The notes under the pieces are model-generated. The model saw only the letters and a list, made by a program, of their open reading frames with translations. It ran no database searches and was not told the origin of the DNA. From NCBI GenBank assembly GCA_963805305.1, contig CAWDTM010000003.1:372001-436000 (forward strand): a stretch of 64,000 nucleotides of DNA, written 5' to 3'. Shown here piece by piece: positions 43,024-52,548 of the stretch. Both the position numbers and the translations under genes were made by a program. The DNA comes from CAVXEH01 sp963805305 (lineage in GTDB: Bacteria; Chloroflexota; Limnocylindria; QHBO01). Every line of letters begins with the position of its first letter. The stretch's first letter is position 1.

Positions 43024-46000
43024 ATGAACCCCCGCGACCCGGCCGCCGGCGAGCAGCCCACAGCATCCGTGACCGACAACCTGAACCTCCTCAACGCCGG
43101 GTACGTCGCCGACCTCTACGAGGCGTATCGATCCGACCCCGCCTCGGTGGATCCGGAGTGGCGTGCACGCTTCGACGCGGGTTTCGCCGGCCTGGAGCCG
43201 ATGGCGCCGTCCTCCCCGCCCATCGACGGCAACGGGTCCGCCCCGCCGGCACGGACCGCGGAGGCCGCAGGAGCCGCTCCGCCCACCGAACCGGACCTCC
43301 CGCGGGGCGCCGCGCCCATCCGCGGTCCTGCGGCCCGACTGGTGACGAACATGACCGCCTCGTTGGGGGTCCCCACCGCCACCAGCTTCCGCGACACCGA
43401 GGTGAGCATCCTGGAGGCACGCAGGCGCGAGCTGAACGCCCAGGTCGCGCCGCGCAAGATCAGCTTCACCCACCTCATCGGCTATGCCCTCGTCCGCGCC
43501 GCCGCCGAGCAGCGGACCATGACCCACGCCTTCGTGGAGGCCGCCGACGGCCAGCCCCTGCGCGTCGATCCTGGCACGGTGAACCTGGGCCTGGCGGTGG
43601 ACGTCGAGCGGCCCGACGGCAGCCACTTCCTGGTGGTGCCCGTCATCAAGGGCGCCGACGACATGGACTTCGCCGCCTTCCACGCCCGCTACGAGGAGCT
43701 GGTGGCAGGCGCGCGCGCCAACCGCCTCTCCCCCGACGACTTCGCTGCCGGGACCATCACCCTCACCAACCCGGGGACCCTGGGGACCACTGCCTCCGTC
43801 CCGCGGCTCATGGCAGGGCAGGGCACCATCGTGGCCACGGGAGCCATCCGCTCCTTCGCCGGCCAGCGGCTGATGACCATCACCAGCACGTACGACCACC
43901 GCATCATCCAGGGCGCGGAGTCCGGCGGGTTCCTGCGACGCATCGACGATGCCCTGGCCGGTCGCGATGGTTTCTACGAGGAGGTCTTCGCCGCCATGGG
44001 CGCGGAGCTCGGGCCCGCCCCGGCGCCGGCGCCCGGTTCGCTGACGGCGGCGCCATCGGTCGCGGCCGCACCTGCGGAGCCGCGCGCGCAGGCCCCCGGT
44101 GCCGCGGCGGACGACCTGCGCCACCTGGCCGCCGCCATGTCGCTCGTGGGGGCGTTCCGCCTCTACGGCCACCTGGGCGCGACACTCGACCCCCTGGGCG
44201 GTGAGCCCCCCGGCGACCCGGCCCTGGACCCAGCGTTCCACGGGCTCACCCCCGAGATCATGGATCGCATTCCCGCCGGCCAGCTGGGGGTCCACGTGCC
44301 GGGCGAGACATTGGGCGAGGTGCTCGCCGCGTTGCGCCGAACCTACACGGGGACCATCGCCTACGAGGTGGAGCACATCGGCAACCACGCCGAGCGCGCG
44401 TGGCTGCGGCGAGTCATCGAGTCCGGTGAGCACCGCGCGCCGCTCACCGCGGACGAGCAGCGACGCCTTCTGGGTCGGCTCACCGCCGTGGAGGGGCTCG
44501 AGCGCTTCCTCCACCGCGCGTACCTGGGCCAGAAGCGGTTCAGCATCGAGGGGCTGGATGCCATGGTGCCCATGCTCGACGTGATCCTGGAGATGGCCGC
44601 CGCCCAGGGCACCCGGCGCGCGGTGATCGGCATGGCGCACCGCGGTCGCCTCAATGTGCTGGCCCACACGGTCGGGATGAGCTACGACGCCATCCTCGCG
44701 GAGTTCGAGGCGGGGCGCCCGGACGAGGCGGTCATGCCGGACCGCTCCGAGGCGGACGATGTCAAGTACCACCTCGGCGCCGATGGCGTCTTCCCCTGCG
44801 CCGCGGGCGCGGTCTCCGTTTCAGTGATGCCCAACCCGTCCCATCTCGAGGCGGTGGATCCGGTGGTGGAGGGCAGGGCGCGCGCGGAGCAGACTGACCG
44901 GTCCGGGCCGCTCGCCGCGGTCGATACCCGGGTGACGCTGCCGATCCTGATCCACGGTGACGCGGCGTTCGCCGCGCAGGGCGTCGTTGCCGAGACCTTC
45001 AACCTCTCGCGCCTGCCCGGTTACGCGAACGGCGGCACGGTCCACATCATCGGCAACAACCAGATCGGCTTCACGACCGGCGTCGACGAGGCGCGCTCGA
45101 CGACCTACTCCTCGGACCTGGCCAAGGGCTTCGACGTGCCCATCGTCCACGTCAACGCCGACGATCCCGAGGCCTGCCTGGCCGCGGCTCGCCTGGCGAT
45201 GCTCTACCGCGCCGAGTTCGACGCGGACATGGTGATCGACCTTGTCGGCTATCGGCGCTTCGGGCACAACGAGGGTGACGAGCCCGCGTACAGCCAGCCG
45301 CTGATGTACGAGCGGATCGCGACGCATCCCAGCGTCCGGGAGCGGTACCTGGAGCACCTAGCGGCCGATGGTGTCGTCAAGGCGGACGAAGCGGAAGAGG
45401 ATGCCCGGGCCCTGGCCCGTGCCCTCGCGACGCGGCAGGCCGCCGTTCGCAAGCGGGTCGCCGAGCCTCCCCTCGATCGCGGCACGGACGCGCTGCCGCG
45501 CGACACGGTCAGCGAGCCGGAGACCGCGGTCGCGGGGGACGTGCTGCGCACGCTGAACGAGCAGCTCTACCGCTGGCCGGACGCGTTCAGCATCAGTGCC
45601 AAGCTCGAGCGGCAGCTCGAGCGCCGCCGCGCGGCGCTCGATGCCGATGAGCCGCGGATCGAGTGGGCCCAGGCGGAGTCCCTCGCATTTGCGTCGCTCC
45701 TGCTGGAGGGGACCCCCATCCGGCTCTCCGGCCAGGACACCGTCCGGGGAACCTTCAGCCAGCGACACCAGACGCTGGTCGACACCCAGACCGGGGAGCC
45801 ATACACGCCGATCCAGCACCTGTCCGGGGCCGCCGCCAGCTTCGAGCTGCACAACTCCCCGCTGTCCGAGTACGCGGCGCTGGGCTTCGAGTACGGGTAC
45901 GCGGTCACCGCGCCGGAGGCGCTCGTGCTGTGGGAGGCGCAGTACGGCGACTTTGCGAACGGCGCGGAGATCATCATCGACCAGTTCCTCATCGCCGGGC

Positions 46001-46695
46001 TGGCCAAGTGGCGGCAGACGTCACGGCTGACCCTCCTGCTCCCCCACGGGTACGAGGGCCAGGGACCGGAGCACTCCTCCGCACGCCTGGAGCGGTACCT
46101 GGCGCTTGGCGCCGAGGGCAACATCCGGGTCGTCTATCCCACGACCCCCGGCCAGTACTTCCACCTGCTCCGCCGCCAGGCGCGACACACCGAGCTGCGT
46201 GCGCTGCTGGTGATGACGCCCAAGTCCCTGCTCCGCCTTCCCGCGGCCTCGTCCGGCCTTGCGGACCTGGCCGATGGCGCCTTCCGACCGGTCCTCGATG
46301 ACCCGGAGCGCTCCGCCGACGACGCCGCGGCGGCCATCCGTCGCGTGATCCTGTGCAGCGGAAAGCTGTACTACGACCTGGTCGGGTCCGAGCACCGTGC
46401 CGCGATGCCGGAGGTGGCGGTGGTGCGCGTCGAGCAGCTGTACCCGTTCCCGACCGAGGCGCTGCGGACGATCCTGGCCCGCTACCCGGGCGTGGAGCTC
46501 GTGGCCTGGGCCCAGGAGGAGCCGCGGAACATGGGCCCGCGCAAGTTCGTGCTCCCCAAGATCCGGCACCTTGTCCCGTTCAAGACCCCGCTGGGCGACA
46601 TCTCCCGACCGGAGCGCTCGCGCCCCGCCGAGGGCTACCCCGGAGCGCACGCCCGGGAGCAGGCGCGGATCGTGAAGGACGGCTTCGGCGCCTAG
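43024..46695 (+). CDS. kgd: Multifunctional 2-oxoglutarate dehydrogenase/decarboxylase (Kgd type, E2-E1 fusion)
   Basis: The product of about 1223 residues fuses an E1 N-terminal helix (LLNAGYVADLYEAYRSDPAS), a linker, a SucB-like acyltransferase domain (KISFTHLIGYALVRAAAEQ; NPGTLGTTASVPRLMAGQGT; TYDHRIIQGAESGGFLRRI near residue 300) and a full ThDP-dependent SucA domain (GMAHRGRLNVLAHTVGMSYD; GDAAFAAQGVVAETFNLS; PHGYEGQGPEHSSARLERYL). This is the Mycobacterium Kgd layout, combining 2-oxoglutarate decarboxylase and dehydrogenase activities in the TCA cycle. No lipoyl domain is present, so an E2 partner must supply it. Confidence 0.95.
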   Translation: MNPRDPAAGEQPTASVTDNLNLLNAGYVADLYEAYRSDPASVDPEWRARFDAGFAGLEPMAPSSPPIDGNGSAPPARTAEAAGAAPPTEPDLPRGAAPIRGPAARLVTNMTASLGVPTATSFRDTEVSILEARRRELNAQVAPRKISFTHLIGYALVRAAAEQRTMTHAFVEAADGQPLRVDPGTVNLGLAVDVERPDGSHFLVVPVIKGADDMDFAAFHARYEELVAGARANRLSPDDFAAGTITLTNPGTLGTTASVPRLMAGQGTIVATGAIRSFAGQRLMTITSTYDHRIIQGAESGGFLRRIDDALAGRDGFYEEVFAAMGAELGPAPAPAPGSLTAAPSVAAAPAEPRAQAPGAAADDLRHLAAAMSLVGAFRLYGHLGATLDPLGGEPPGDPALDPAFHGLTPEIMDRIPAGQLGVHVPGETLGEVLAALRRTYTGTIAYEVEHIGNHAERAWLRRVIESGEHRAPLTADEQRRLLGRLTAVEGLERFLHRAYLGQKRFSIEGLDAMVPMLDVILEMAAAQGTRRAVIGMAHRGRLNVLAHTVGMSYDAILAEFEAGRPDEAVMPDRSEADDVKYHLGADGVFPCAAGAVSVSVMPNPSHLEAVDPVVEGRARAEQTDRSGPLAAVDTRVTLPILIHGDAAFAAQGVVAETFNLSRLPGYANGGTVHIIGNNQIGFTTGVDEARSTTYSSDLAKGFDVPIVHVNADDPEACLAAARLAMLYRAEFDADMVIDLVGYRRFGHNEGDEPAYSQPLMYERIATHPSVRERYLEHLAADGVVKADEAEEDARALARALATRQAAVRKRVAEPPLDRGTDALPRDTVSEPETAVAGDVLRTLNEQLYRWPDAFSISAKLERQLERRRAALDADEPRIEWAQAESLAFASLLLEGTPIRLSGQDTVRGTFSQRHQTLVDTQTGEPYTPIQHLSGAAASFELHNSPLSEYAALGFEYGYAVTAPEALVLWEAQYGDFANGAEIIIDQFLIAGLAKWRQTSRLTLLLPHGYEGQGPEHSSARLERYLALGAEGNIRVVYPTTPGQYFHLLRRQARHTELRALLVMTPKSLLRLPAASSGLADLADGAFRPVLDDPERSADDAAAAIRRVILCSGKLYYDLVGSEHRAAMPEVAVVRVEQLYPFPTEALRTILARYPGVELVAWAQEEPRNMGPRKFVLPKIRHLVPFKTPLGDISRPERSRPAEGYPGAHAREQARIVKDGFGA

Positions 46696-46708
46696 GCCGG
46701 ACGGCTCC

Positions 46709-46728
46709 CCGCCGGACGGCGCCGGCGG
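46709..46728. terminator. Hairpin between convergent kgd and acyl-CoA ligase genes
   Basis: Arms CCGCCGG and CCGGCGG flank a 6-nt loop in the 36-nt convergent gap. It lacks a T-run but could serve both strands. Confidence 0.35.
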
Positions 46729-46731
46729 TGA

Positions 46732-48303
46732 TCAGTTGACGCGCTTCTCGCGACCCTCCCAGTAGGGCTCGCGCAGCTCGCCCTTGAGGATCTTGCCGGT
46801 CCCGCCCTTGGGCAGCGCCTCGCGGAACTCGATGTCGCGCGGGACCTTGAACCCGGCGAGCTGGGATCGGACGTGCTCCTGGATCTCATCCACGCTGACG
46901 GCGGCTCCCTCCTTGGGAACCACCAGGGCCACTGCCACCTCCCCCCACCTGTCGTCGGGTGCGGCGACCACCGCGCACTCCAGGACGGCGGGATGGGAAA
47001 CGATCGCGTTCTCGATCTCGACCGAGCTGATGTTCTCGCCGCCCGAGATGATGATGTCCTTCGACCGATCCTTGATGAGCAGGTAGCCCTGCGCGTCGAT
47101 CACCGCCATGTCCCCGGTGTGGAACCATCCCTTCCGGATCTTCTCGTCGGTCGCCTCGGGATCGCGGTAGTAGCCCTCCATCACCACGTTCGAGCGGACG
47201 ACGATCTCGCCAATCTGCTCGCCGTCGGGCCGGACGTCGGCGCCGTCGTTGTCGACGACCCGCAGCTGCGTTCCGGCCAGCGCATAGCCGGTCATCGCCT
47301 TCCGGGCGGCTCCCATCTCCGGCGGCTCGCTCGCTGTCAGGTGGACCCTGGGACGGGCGAGGGAGATCACCGGGGTCGTCTCCGAGAGCCCGTAGCCCAC
47401 GATGGCCGTGCAGCCCAGCTCGCGCTCGATCGCATCGACCAGGGTGGGCGAGGCCGGAGCCCCGCCGATCATCGCCTCCTTCAGGCTGGAGAGGTCGCGG
47501 GTGGCGTGGTCCGGATGGTTCACCACGGCGTTGAAGATGGTCGGCACGCCGAGGAGATGCGTCACACTTTCCGCCTCGACAAGCCGCAGCAGCTCCGCCG
47601 GGTCGAACTTGCGGAGCATCACGTGGCGGCCGCCAACCAGGGTCATCCAGTGCGGCGAGCCCCAGCCGTTGACGTGGAAAAGGGGCACGACATGCAGGAT
47701 CGTGTCGGCATCGGTCACCCGCAGGGCGATCGCGACCTCGAGGCCATGCAGGTACAGGTTGCGATGGGTGAGCGCCACGCCCTTGGGGCGCCCGGTGGTG
47801 CCCGAGGTGTAGAAGAGCTCCGCCATGGCGTCCTCGTCGATCTCCGGAGCGCGATACTCCGTCGACGCGGCGGACAGGAGCGCCTCGTACTCGTCCGACG
47901 GACCCTCCATCCGGACCCAGCGAACCTCCGCGGGCAGCGAGGGCCGGAGTGCGGTCACCATCGGCTCGAAGTCGGCGTGGTAGAAGACGACCCGCGAGCC
48001 GGCATGCCCCAGGATGTAGCCGATCTCGGCCGGCGCCAGGCGCACGTTCAGCGGGTTGAGCACGGCGCCCGCCTCGAGGACTCCGTAGTACGCCTCGAGC
48101 AGCTGGTGGCTGTTGTAGCTCATGAAGCTCACGCGGTCGCCACGGCCCACTCCCAGTCCCCGCAGCGCGTTCGCCAGCCGATGGGTGCGCTCCGCGTACG
48201 CGCCGTAGGTGAACCGTCGGTCTCCGTCGACGACCGCCTCGACGTCGCCGAAGAACGCGGCGGCGCGATCACGGAATTCCAGGACGTTCAATGGGACGCG
48301 CAT
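46732..48303 (-). CDS. AMP-dependent acyl-CoA synthetase (fatty acid-CoA ligase)
   Basis: The 523-residue ANL-family enzyme has P-loop YTSGTTGRPKGVALTHRN, A5 motif VGYGLSETTPVI, GWFHTGDMAVID and the C-terminal catalytic Lys in LPKGGTGKILKGELRE. It activates a medium- or long-chain acid to acyl-AMP and then to the CoA thioester. GGAGGAGATGG precedes the ATG. A minus-strand TATCCT at 48363-48368 may be its -10. It diverges from thrC. Confidence 0.92.
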   Translation of the reverse strand: MRVPLNVLEFRDRAAAFFGDVEAVVDGDRRFTYGAYAERTHRLANALRGLGVGRGDRVSFMSYNSHQLLEAYYGVLEAGAVLNPLNVRLAPAEIGYILGHAGSRVVFYHADFEPMVTALRPSLPAEVRWVRMEGPSDEYEALLSAASTEYRAPEIDEDAMAELFYTSGTTGRPKGVALTHRNLYLHGLEVAIALRVTDADTILHVVPLFHVNGWGSPHWMTLVGGRHVMLRKFDPAELLRLVEAESVTHLLGVPTIFNAVVNHPDHATRDLSSLKEAMIGGAPASPTLVDAIERELGCTAIVGYGLSETTPVISLARPRVHLTASEPPEMGAARKAMTGYALAGTQLRVVDNDGADVRPDGEQIGEIVVRSNVVMEGYYRDPEATDEKIRKGWFHTGDMAVIDAQGYLLIKDRSKDIIISGGENISSVEIENAIVSHPAVLECAVVAAPDDRWGEVAVALVVPKEGAAVSVDEIQEHVRSQLAGFKVPRDIEFREALPKGGTGKILKGELREPYWEGREKRVN

Positions 48304-48436
48304 GAACCATCTCCTCCGTGGGGTGACACTGGCTGACGCGTGGCGGACGCTCCCCGGAGAGAGGATAGTCCCGGGGTCGAGCGCAGCGCGGGGAGCGCGA
48401 GGCGTGCGCCAGCTTCCTCCTCACCGCCAGCGCCTG

Positions 48437-48582
48437 TCTCAGATTCTCACCCCCGGACCGTTAGAGAGGTTCTGGTCGCCGTGGGACGCCCGGGCAGAGC
48501 GCGTCGGAGCGTGATATCAGGCCGCCAGAGCCCACCAGCGCACCATTCCCTTCTCTTACAGTCCCCCGGTGAGAATCTGAGA
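48437..48582. repeat. Inverted pair of ~38-nt elements between acyl-CoA ligase and thrC
   Basis: The left copy (48437-48474) begins TCTCAGATTCTCACC and ends near GTTAGAGAGGTTCTGG. The right copy (48543-48582) read in reverse complement begins CTCTCAGATTCTCACC and continues through GGACTGTAAGAGAAGGG. The two share about 28 of 35 positions and are about 70 nt apart. They may be paired operators, one per divergent promoter, or the ends of a small non-autonomous element. Confidence 0.6.
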
Positions 48583-48680
48583 GCGACGAGCCTGCGCGAG
48601 GGAGTGCCCGAGGGCCACCCGTCCCCAATCGCTTGCGCTGGATCCTGCCGCGGGCGTCGAGCGCGGGAAGCGCGACGCGG

Positions 48681-48686
48681 CATACT
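48681..48686 (+). promoter_or_regulatory. Leaderless-type -10 element of thrC
   Basis: CATACT lies 6 nt before GTG 48693 and no Shine-Dalgarno site is seen. Confidence 0.45.
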
Positions 48687-48692
48687 GGCGCG

Positions 48693-49751
48693 GTGACCGG
48701 CACAATGCCGCTTCTCGAGCGATACCGCGACCTCCTCGCACATCCCGCTGACGAGCGCTTCTGGCTCACCCTGGGCGAGGGGGGCACGCCGCTCATCCGT
48801 GCGCGCCGGCTCGGCAACGAGCTGGGGCTCGACCACCTGTACCTCAAGTTCGAGGGAACGAATCCCACCGGCAGCTTCAAGGACCGGGGCATGGTCCTCG
48901 CGGTGACCCGGGCGGTGGCCCGCGGCGCCCGGGCGGTCGTCTGCGCGTCCACCGGGAACACGGCTGCCTCCGCCGCGGCCTACGCGGCCGCGGCGGGTAT
49001 CCCCGCCTTCGTCCTCCTGCCCGCCGGCAAGGTTGCCCGGGGCAAGCTCGCGCAGGCGCTCGTCGCGGGGGCGCGGCTGGTGATGATCGATGGCAACTTC
49101 GACGCGGCGCTCGACGCGGTCCGACGCCTGGGCAACGAGGGCGTGGCCGCAGTCGTCAACTCCATCAACCCCGACCGCATCGAGGGGCAGCAGACGGCGG
49201 CCTGGGAGATCTGCAATGCGCTCGACGGCGCGCCGGATGACCTGGCCCTGCCGGTGGGCAACGCCGGGAACATCACGGCCTACTGGCGCGGCTTCCGCCG
49301 CTATGCGTCCAACGGCCGCATCGGTGGGCTGCCGCGCATGCTGGGCTTCCAGGCAGCGGGCGCCGCGCCCATCGTGCGCGGCGAACCGGTCGCCGAGCCC
49401 GAGACGGTGGCGACGGCGATCCGCATCGGGAATCCCGCCTCGTGGCAGAGCGCGATCGCGGCACGCGACGAGTCGGGTGGCCTCATCGAAGCGGTCGGCG
49501 ACAGCGAGATCCTGGCTGCCCAGCGCGACGTGGTGCGCCTCGAGGGCATCTTCTGCGAGCCCGCCTCCGCGGCGGGCGTGGCCGGCGTTCGGCGCCTCGC
49601 CGCGGACGGGCGCCTCCATCGGTCCCGGACGGTCGTCTGCGTCCTGACCGGGCACGGCCTCAAGGACCCCGATGCGGTGCAGGTGGAAGAGGGAACCATG
49701 ACCCCGGTCGCGCCGGAGATCGGAGCGATTCGCGGGGCAATGGGCCTGTAG
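48693..49751 (+). CDS. thrC: Threonine synthase
   Basis: The 352-residue fold-type-II PLP enzyme has PLP Lys in NPTGSFKDRGMVLAVTRA near residue 60, CASTGNTAASAAAYAAAAG, PVGNAGNITAYWRGF and the C-terminal VCVLTGHGLKDPDAV. It converts O-phosphohomoserine to threonine. The homoserine kinase partner is encoded 10 kb away at 59548. GTG at 48693 fits the -10 element; the upstream in-frame ATG at 48633 would add residues unlike the family. Confidence 0.92.
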   Translation: MTGTMPLLERYRDLLAHPADERFWLTLGEGGTPLIRARRLGNELGLDHLYLKFEGTNPTGSFKDRGMVLAVTRAVARGARAVVCASTGNTAASAAAYAAAAGIPAFVLLPAGKVARGKLAQALVAGARLVMIDGNFDAALDAVRRLGNEGVAAVVNSINPDRIEGQQTAAWEICNALDGAPDDLALPVGNAGNITAYWRGFRRYASNGRIGGLPRMLGFQAAGAAPIVRGEPVAEPETVATAIRIGNPASWQSAIAARDESGGLIEAVGDSEILAAQRDVVRLEGIFCEPASAAGVAGVRRLAADGRLHRSRTVVCVLTGHGLKDPDAVQVEEGTMTPVAPEIGAIRGAMGL

Positions 49752-49763
49752 CGACCCGCGCGG

Positions 49764-51407
49764 TCAGCGCGCCGTGGACAGGTGCGCCGCCACGACCCCC
49801 TCGGCCGCGGCGACGCTCTGCGGGTGACCGGTGACGACCTCGAGGAACGGCCCGCGCTCCAGGGCCAGGAGCTCCACCTCGGTGAGCGCCACAACCGATG
49901 CCGTGCGCGGCACGGCGCGCAGGAGCGCGATCTCGCCGAATCCCTGCCCCGGACCCAGCTCCCGAACCGTCACACCGTCGACGAGCACCGTCACCCGGCC
50001 GTCGGCCACGACGTAGTACCGGTCGCCGGCATCGCCCTGGCGGAGGATCGTGTCGCCCGGCTCCGCGTGAGCCGGGACGAGGCTGGCGGCCAGTCGCTCC
50101 AGGACCAGCGCGGAGAGCGGCGCGAAGATCGGGATGCGCCGCAGCAGCTCAAGCTCCACGAGGTGAACCTCCGCGGCCATGTCGATCTCGCGCAGCGAGC
50201 CGGCGGTGAGGGCGATGGCGACGGGAAGCAGCAGGCCAATGGCCACGAAGGCGGCGCTCGGTCCCAGGCCCGCGACGAGCAGCGAGGCGACCACCGAACC
50301 CACCGCCAGCGCGGCCATGTCGATCCCCTCCAGGACCCCGAAGATCCGCGCCAGCAGCGCGTGGGGCGCCACGCGCTGGAGAAGCGTGCGCCCGGCCACG
50401 TCCATGAGGCTGCGACCGGCGCCCGAGACGAGGAGCAGTGACACCGCGATCACCGGGCCGCCGCCCAGGCCCAGCAGCGCCAGCGGCAGGCCGAAGAGGA
50501 GAACGCCCACGCCGAACGGCCCGGCGAGCCGCGGGCGTCCGATCAGGGTGACGGTCAGCGCCACGCCCACCAGGCCGCCCGCGCCGAAGACCGCGTTGAG
50601 GTATCCGACGGCGGGCTCCCCGGCGGACAGCAGATCGAGGGCGAGCACGATGACGAGCACGTCCACCGCCCCCCAGACGACCTCCGCCGTGGCGAACACG
50701 GCCACCACCGTCCGGGGCCGACCGGGCCGCACGAGCGCCGCGAGGCCCTCGCGGATCTCCACGAGCGGGTGGTGGCGCGGATCCCGGGACGCCGCCAGGG
50801 CGGGGTGGGCGGCACGCACCAGCGTGGCAGCGATGAGGACTCCGGCGGCGAGGACGACGGCTCCGGAGATCGCGAACACGGCCGCAGAACCGATGACGGC
50901 GAGCCCGAGGCCGGCCAGCGCCGGTCCGAGCAGGATCGACGCGTTCTCGATGGTGCCCCCGGCGACGTTGGCGGCGGTCAGCTCCGCCGGTGTCTCCGCG
51001 AGGGACGGCACGAGGGCGGACTGCAGCGGGCGGGTCAGCGTCATGGTCGCGTTGGCGAGGGCGGCCAGGAGGTACACCCCGAACACGGCAGCGCCGGCAC
51101 CAACGGCACCCGCCAGGGCGAGGACGGCCAGCCCCTGCATGAGGTAGGCCGCCACGAGCACCCGGTCGCGCCGATACCGGTCGCCGATCACCGCAGCCAG
51201 CGGCGCCAGGATCGCGGAGGGCACCAGCTGGACCACGACCGCCAGGCCCACCTCCGTGGCTCCGCCGACGCCGAAGGCGTAGACGAGGACGCCGATCCAG
51301 ACCGTCCACTCGGCCAGGGAGAAGCCCAGGTACGCGAGCTCTACGACCGCGATGCGCGGGTTGCGGAGGACCGCAGCCAGGGTGCCGAGCGACGCGCGGA
51401 GCGCCAT
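49764..51407 (-). CDS. MFS transporter with C-terminal cyclic-nucleotide-binding domain
   Basis: The 547-residue fusion has residues 1 to about 410 as an EntS-like MFS domain (LIGDRYRRDRVLVAAYLMQG-type loop, here VIGDRYRRDRVLVA) with about 12 membrane helices. Residues about 425-545 form a cNMP-binding domain (PGDTILRQGDAGDRYYVVAD; phosphate cassette GFGEIALLRAVPRTASV with the key Glu and Arg). The canonical cassette suggests real cAMP/cGMP binding and gating or localisation of an exporter. It is the last gene of the signalling operon whose first gene encodes a class III cyclase domain. The start is 4 nt after the upstream stop. Confidence 0.88.
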   Translation of the reverse strand: MALRASLGTLAAVLRNPRIAVVELAYLGFSLAEWTVWIGVLVYAFGVGGATEVGLAVVVQLVPSAILAPLAAVIGDRYRRDRVLVAAYLMQGLAVLALAGAVGAGAAVFGVYLLAALANATMTLTRPLQSALVPSLAETPAELTAANVAGGTIENASILLGPALAGLGLAVIGSAAVFAISGAVVLAAGVLIAATLVRAAHPALAASRDPRHHPLVEIREGLAALVRPGRPRTVVAVFATAEVVWGAVDVLVIVLALDLLSAGEPAVGYLNAVFGAGGLVGVALTVTLIGRPRLAGPFGVGVLLFGLPLALLGLGGGPVIAVSLLLVSGAGRSLMDVAGRTLLQRVAPHALLARIFGVLEGIDMAALAVGSVVASLLVAGLGPSAAFVAIGLLLPVAIALTAGSLREIDMAAEVHLVELELLRRIPIFAPLSALVLERLAASLVPAHAEPGDTILRQGDAGDRYYVVADGRVTVLVDGVTVRELGPGQGFGEIALLRAVPRTASVVALTEVELLALERGPFLEVVTGHPQSVAAAEGVVAAHLSTAR

Positions 51408-51411
51408 CGCG

Positions 51412-52548
51412 TCAGCCTCGGCCGAAGCGGACGAGGGCAGCCGTCAGGCGGTCGTGGGGCAGGGCGTGAGCGACGATCCCGTCGCGACCGGTCATCGTCT
51501 GGGCCGCGACGAGCGCGTTGACGATGGCCTCCTCGGTGGCCTCTATGGCCGCCCAGAAGAGCGGTCCCAGGCGGTCGTCGCGCAGGGCGTCGACGCGATA
51601 GGCGGTTCCGTCCCCGGGTGCCGCGACATCGACCACGGTGTTTCCCGTGGCGAAGGCGATCACCAGGTCGCCGCTGCTCGGCTCTCCAGCGCCGCCGGTC
51701 CGCCCGATCCCCAGCGACGGGCGCTGCGCGAGGCGCGTGCACTGGTGCGGCAGCAATGGCGCGTCGGTGGCCACCACGACGATGATCGACCCTGCCCCCG
51801 GCGCAACGCGTGCGGGCGCGCGGGGGAGCGGCACGGTCTCCGGCCCGATCTCCTCGCCCACCGGGACCCCGGCCACCGCCAGCCGCGGGCGACGCCCGTG
51901 GTTGGCCTGCACCAGCACGCCCACGGTGTAGCCGCCATCGGTCACCGCGAGCCGGCGGGACGCGGTCCCGATGCCGCCCTTGAAGCCGTGGCAGATCATC
52001 CCGGTGCCGCCGCCCACGTTGCCCTCCGGGACCGGCCCGCCGGACGCGGCGGCCCACGCCTCCCGAACGTGGTCCGCGGTCACGTGGAAGCCGTCGATGT
52101 CGTTGAGGACGCCGTCCCAGGTCTCGCCGACGACGGGCAGCGACCAGAGGGGGGCGTCCACCCCGCGCGCCTCGCGCTCGATGGCGATGAGGGTGTCGCG
52201 CACGGTGCCCACCGAGTGCGTGTTGCTGATGGCGACCGGAGAGGTGAGCATGCCCGCCTCCCGGATCCACTCCAGCCCGGTGAGCTCGCCGTTGCCGTTG
52301 AGCCTATGGCAGCCGGCGAAGACGGGGCGCGGCCAGGGCTCGCCGGGTGCTGCCACGACGGTGACCCCGGTTCGGACGGGACCGGCGCCGACCTGCAGCG
52401 GTCCGTCGCCGCGCACGATGGTGGCGTGCCCGACGCGGACGCCGGCCACGTCGGTGATCGCATTCTCCGGGCCGGGCTCGAGCCGGCCGATGCGGACCCC
52501 CAGGTCGCGCGCCCGCGGACGAGTTTGGGCGGCCTCAGTCGAGGTCAT
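51412..52548 (-). CDS. P1-family (DmpA/BapA-like) self-processing aminopeptidase
   Basis: The 378-residue protein has the Ntn-like P1 fold: NAITDVAGVRVGHATI, TGVTVVAAPG, NTHSVGTVRDTLIAIE, EGNVGGGTGMICHGFKGGIG, and the cleavage region PSSGDLVIAFATGN, where the Ser before Gly-Asp is the expected new N-terminal nucleophile. The family hydrolyses N-terminal D- or beta-amino acids or related amides. It overlaps the LiaF-like gene by 14 nt and precedes the MFS-cNMP gene by 4 nt, so it is firmly within the operon. Confidence 0.88.
   Translation of the reverse strand: MTSTEAAQTRPRARDLGVRIGRLEPGPENAITDVAGVRVGHATIVRGDGPLQVGAGPVRTGVTVVAAPGEPWPRPVFAGCHRLNGNGELTGLEWIREAGMLTSPVAISNTHSVGTVRDTLIAIEREARGVDAPLWSLPVVGETWDGVLNDIDGFHVTADHVREAWAAASGGPVPEGNVGGGTGMICHGFKGGIGTASRRLAVTDGGYTVGVLVQANHGRRPRLAVAGVPVGEEIGPETVPLPRAPARVAPGAGSIIVVVATDAPLLPHQCTRLAQRPSLGIGRTGGAGEPSSGDLVIAFATGNTVVDVAAPGDGTAYRVDALRDDRLGPLFWAAIEATEEAIVNALVAAQTMTGRDGIVAHALPHDRLTAALVRFGRG

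Larger units (their letters stand above)
48304..48692. other. Divergent intergenic region with a long inverted repeat
   Basis: No gene is apparent in these 389 bases. The region holds the inverted pair at 48437-48582 and, outside it, two similar direct-repeat segments rich in GTCGAGCGC and GGGAGCGCGA-like words (from 48376 and from 48656). Confidence 0.5.

Noticed and set aside
48437..48582. Riboswitch or T-box leader before thrC
   Set aside because: The two halves are inverted copies rather than a known aptamer, and the thrC promoter lies downstream of them with no room for a leader.
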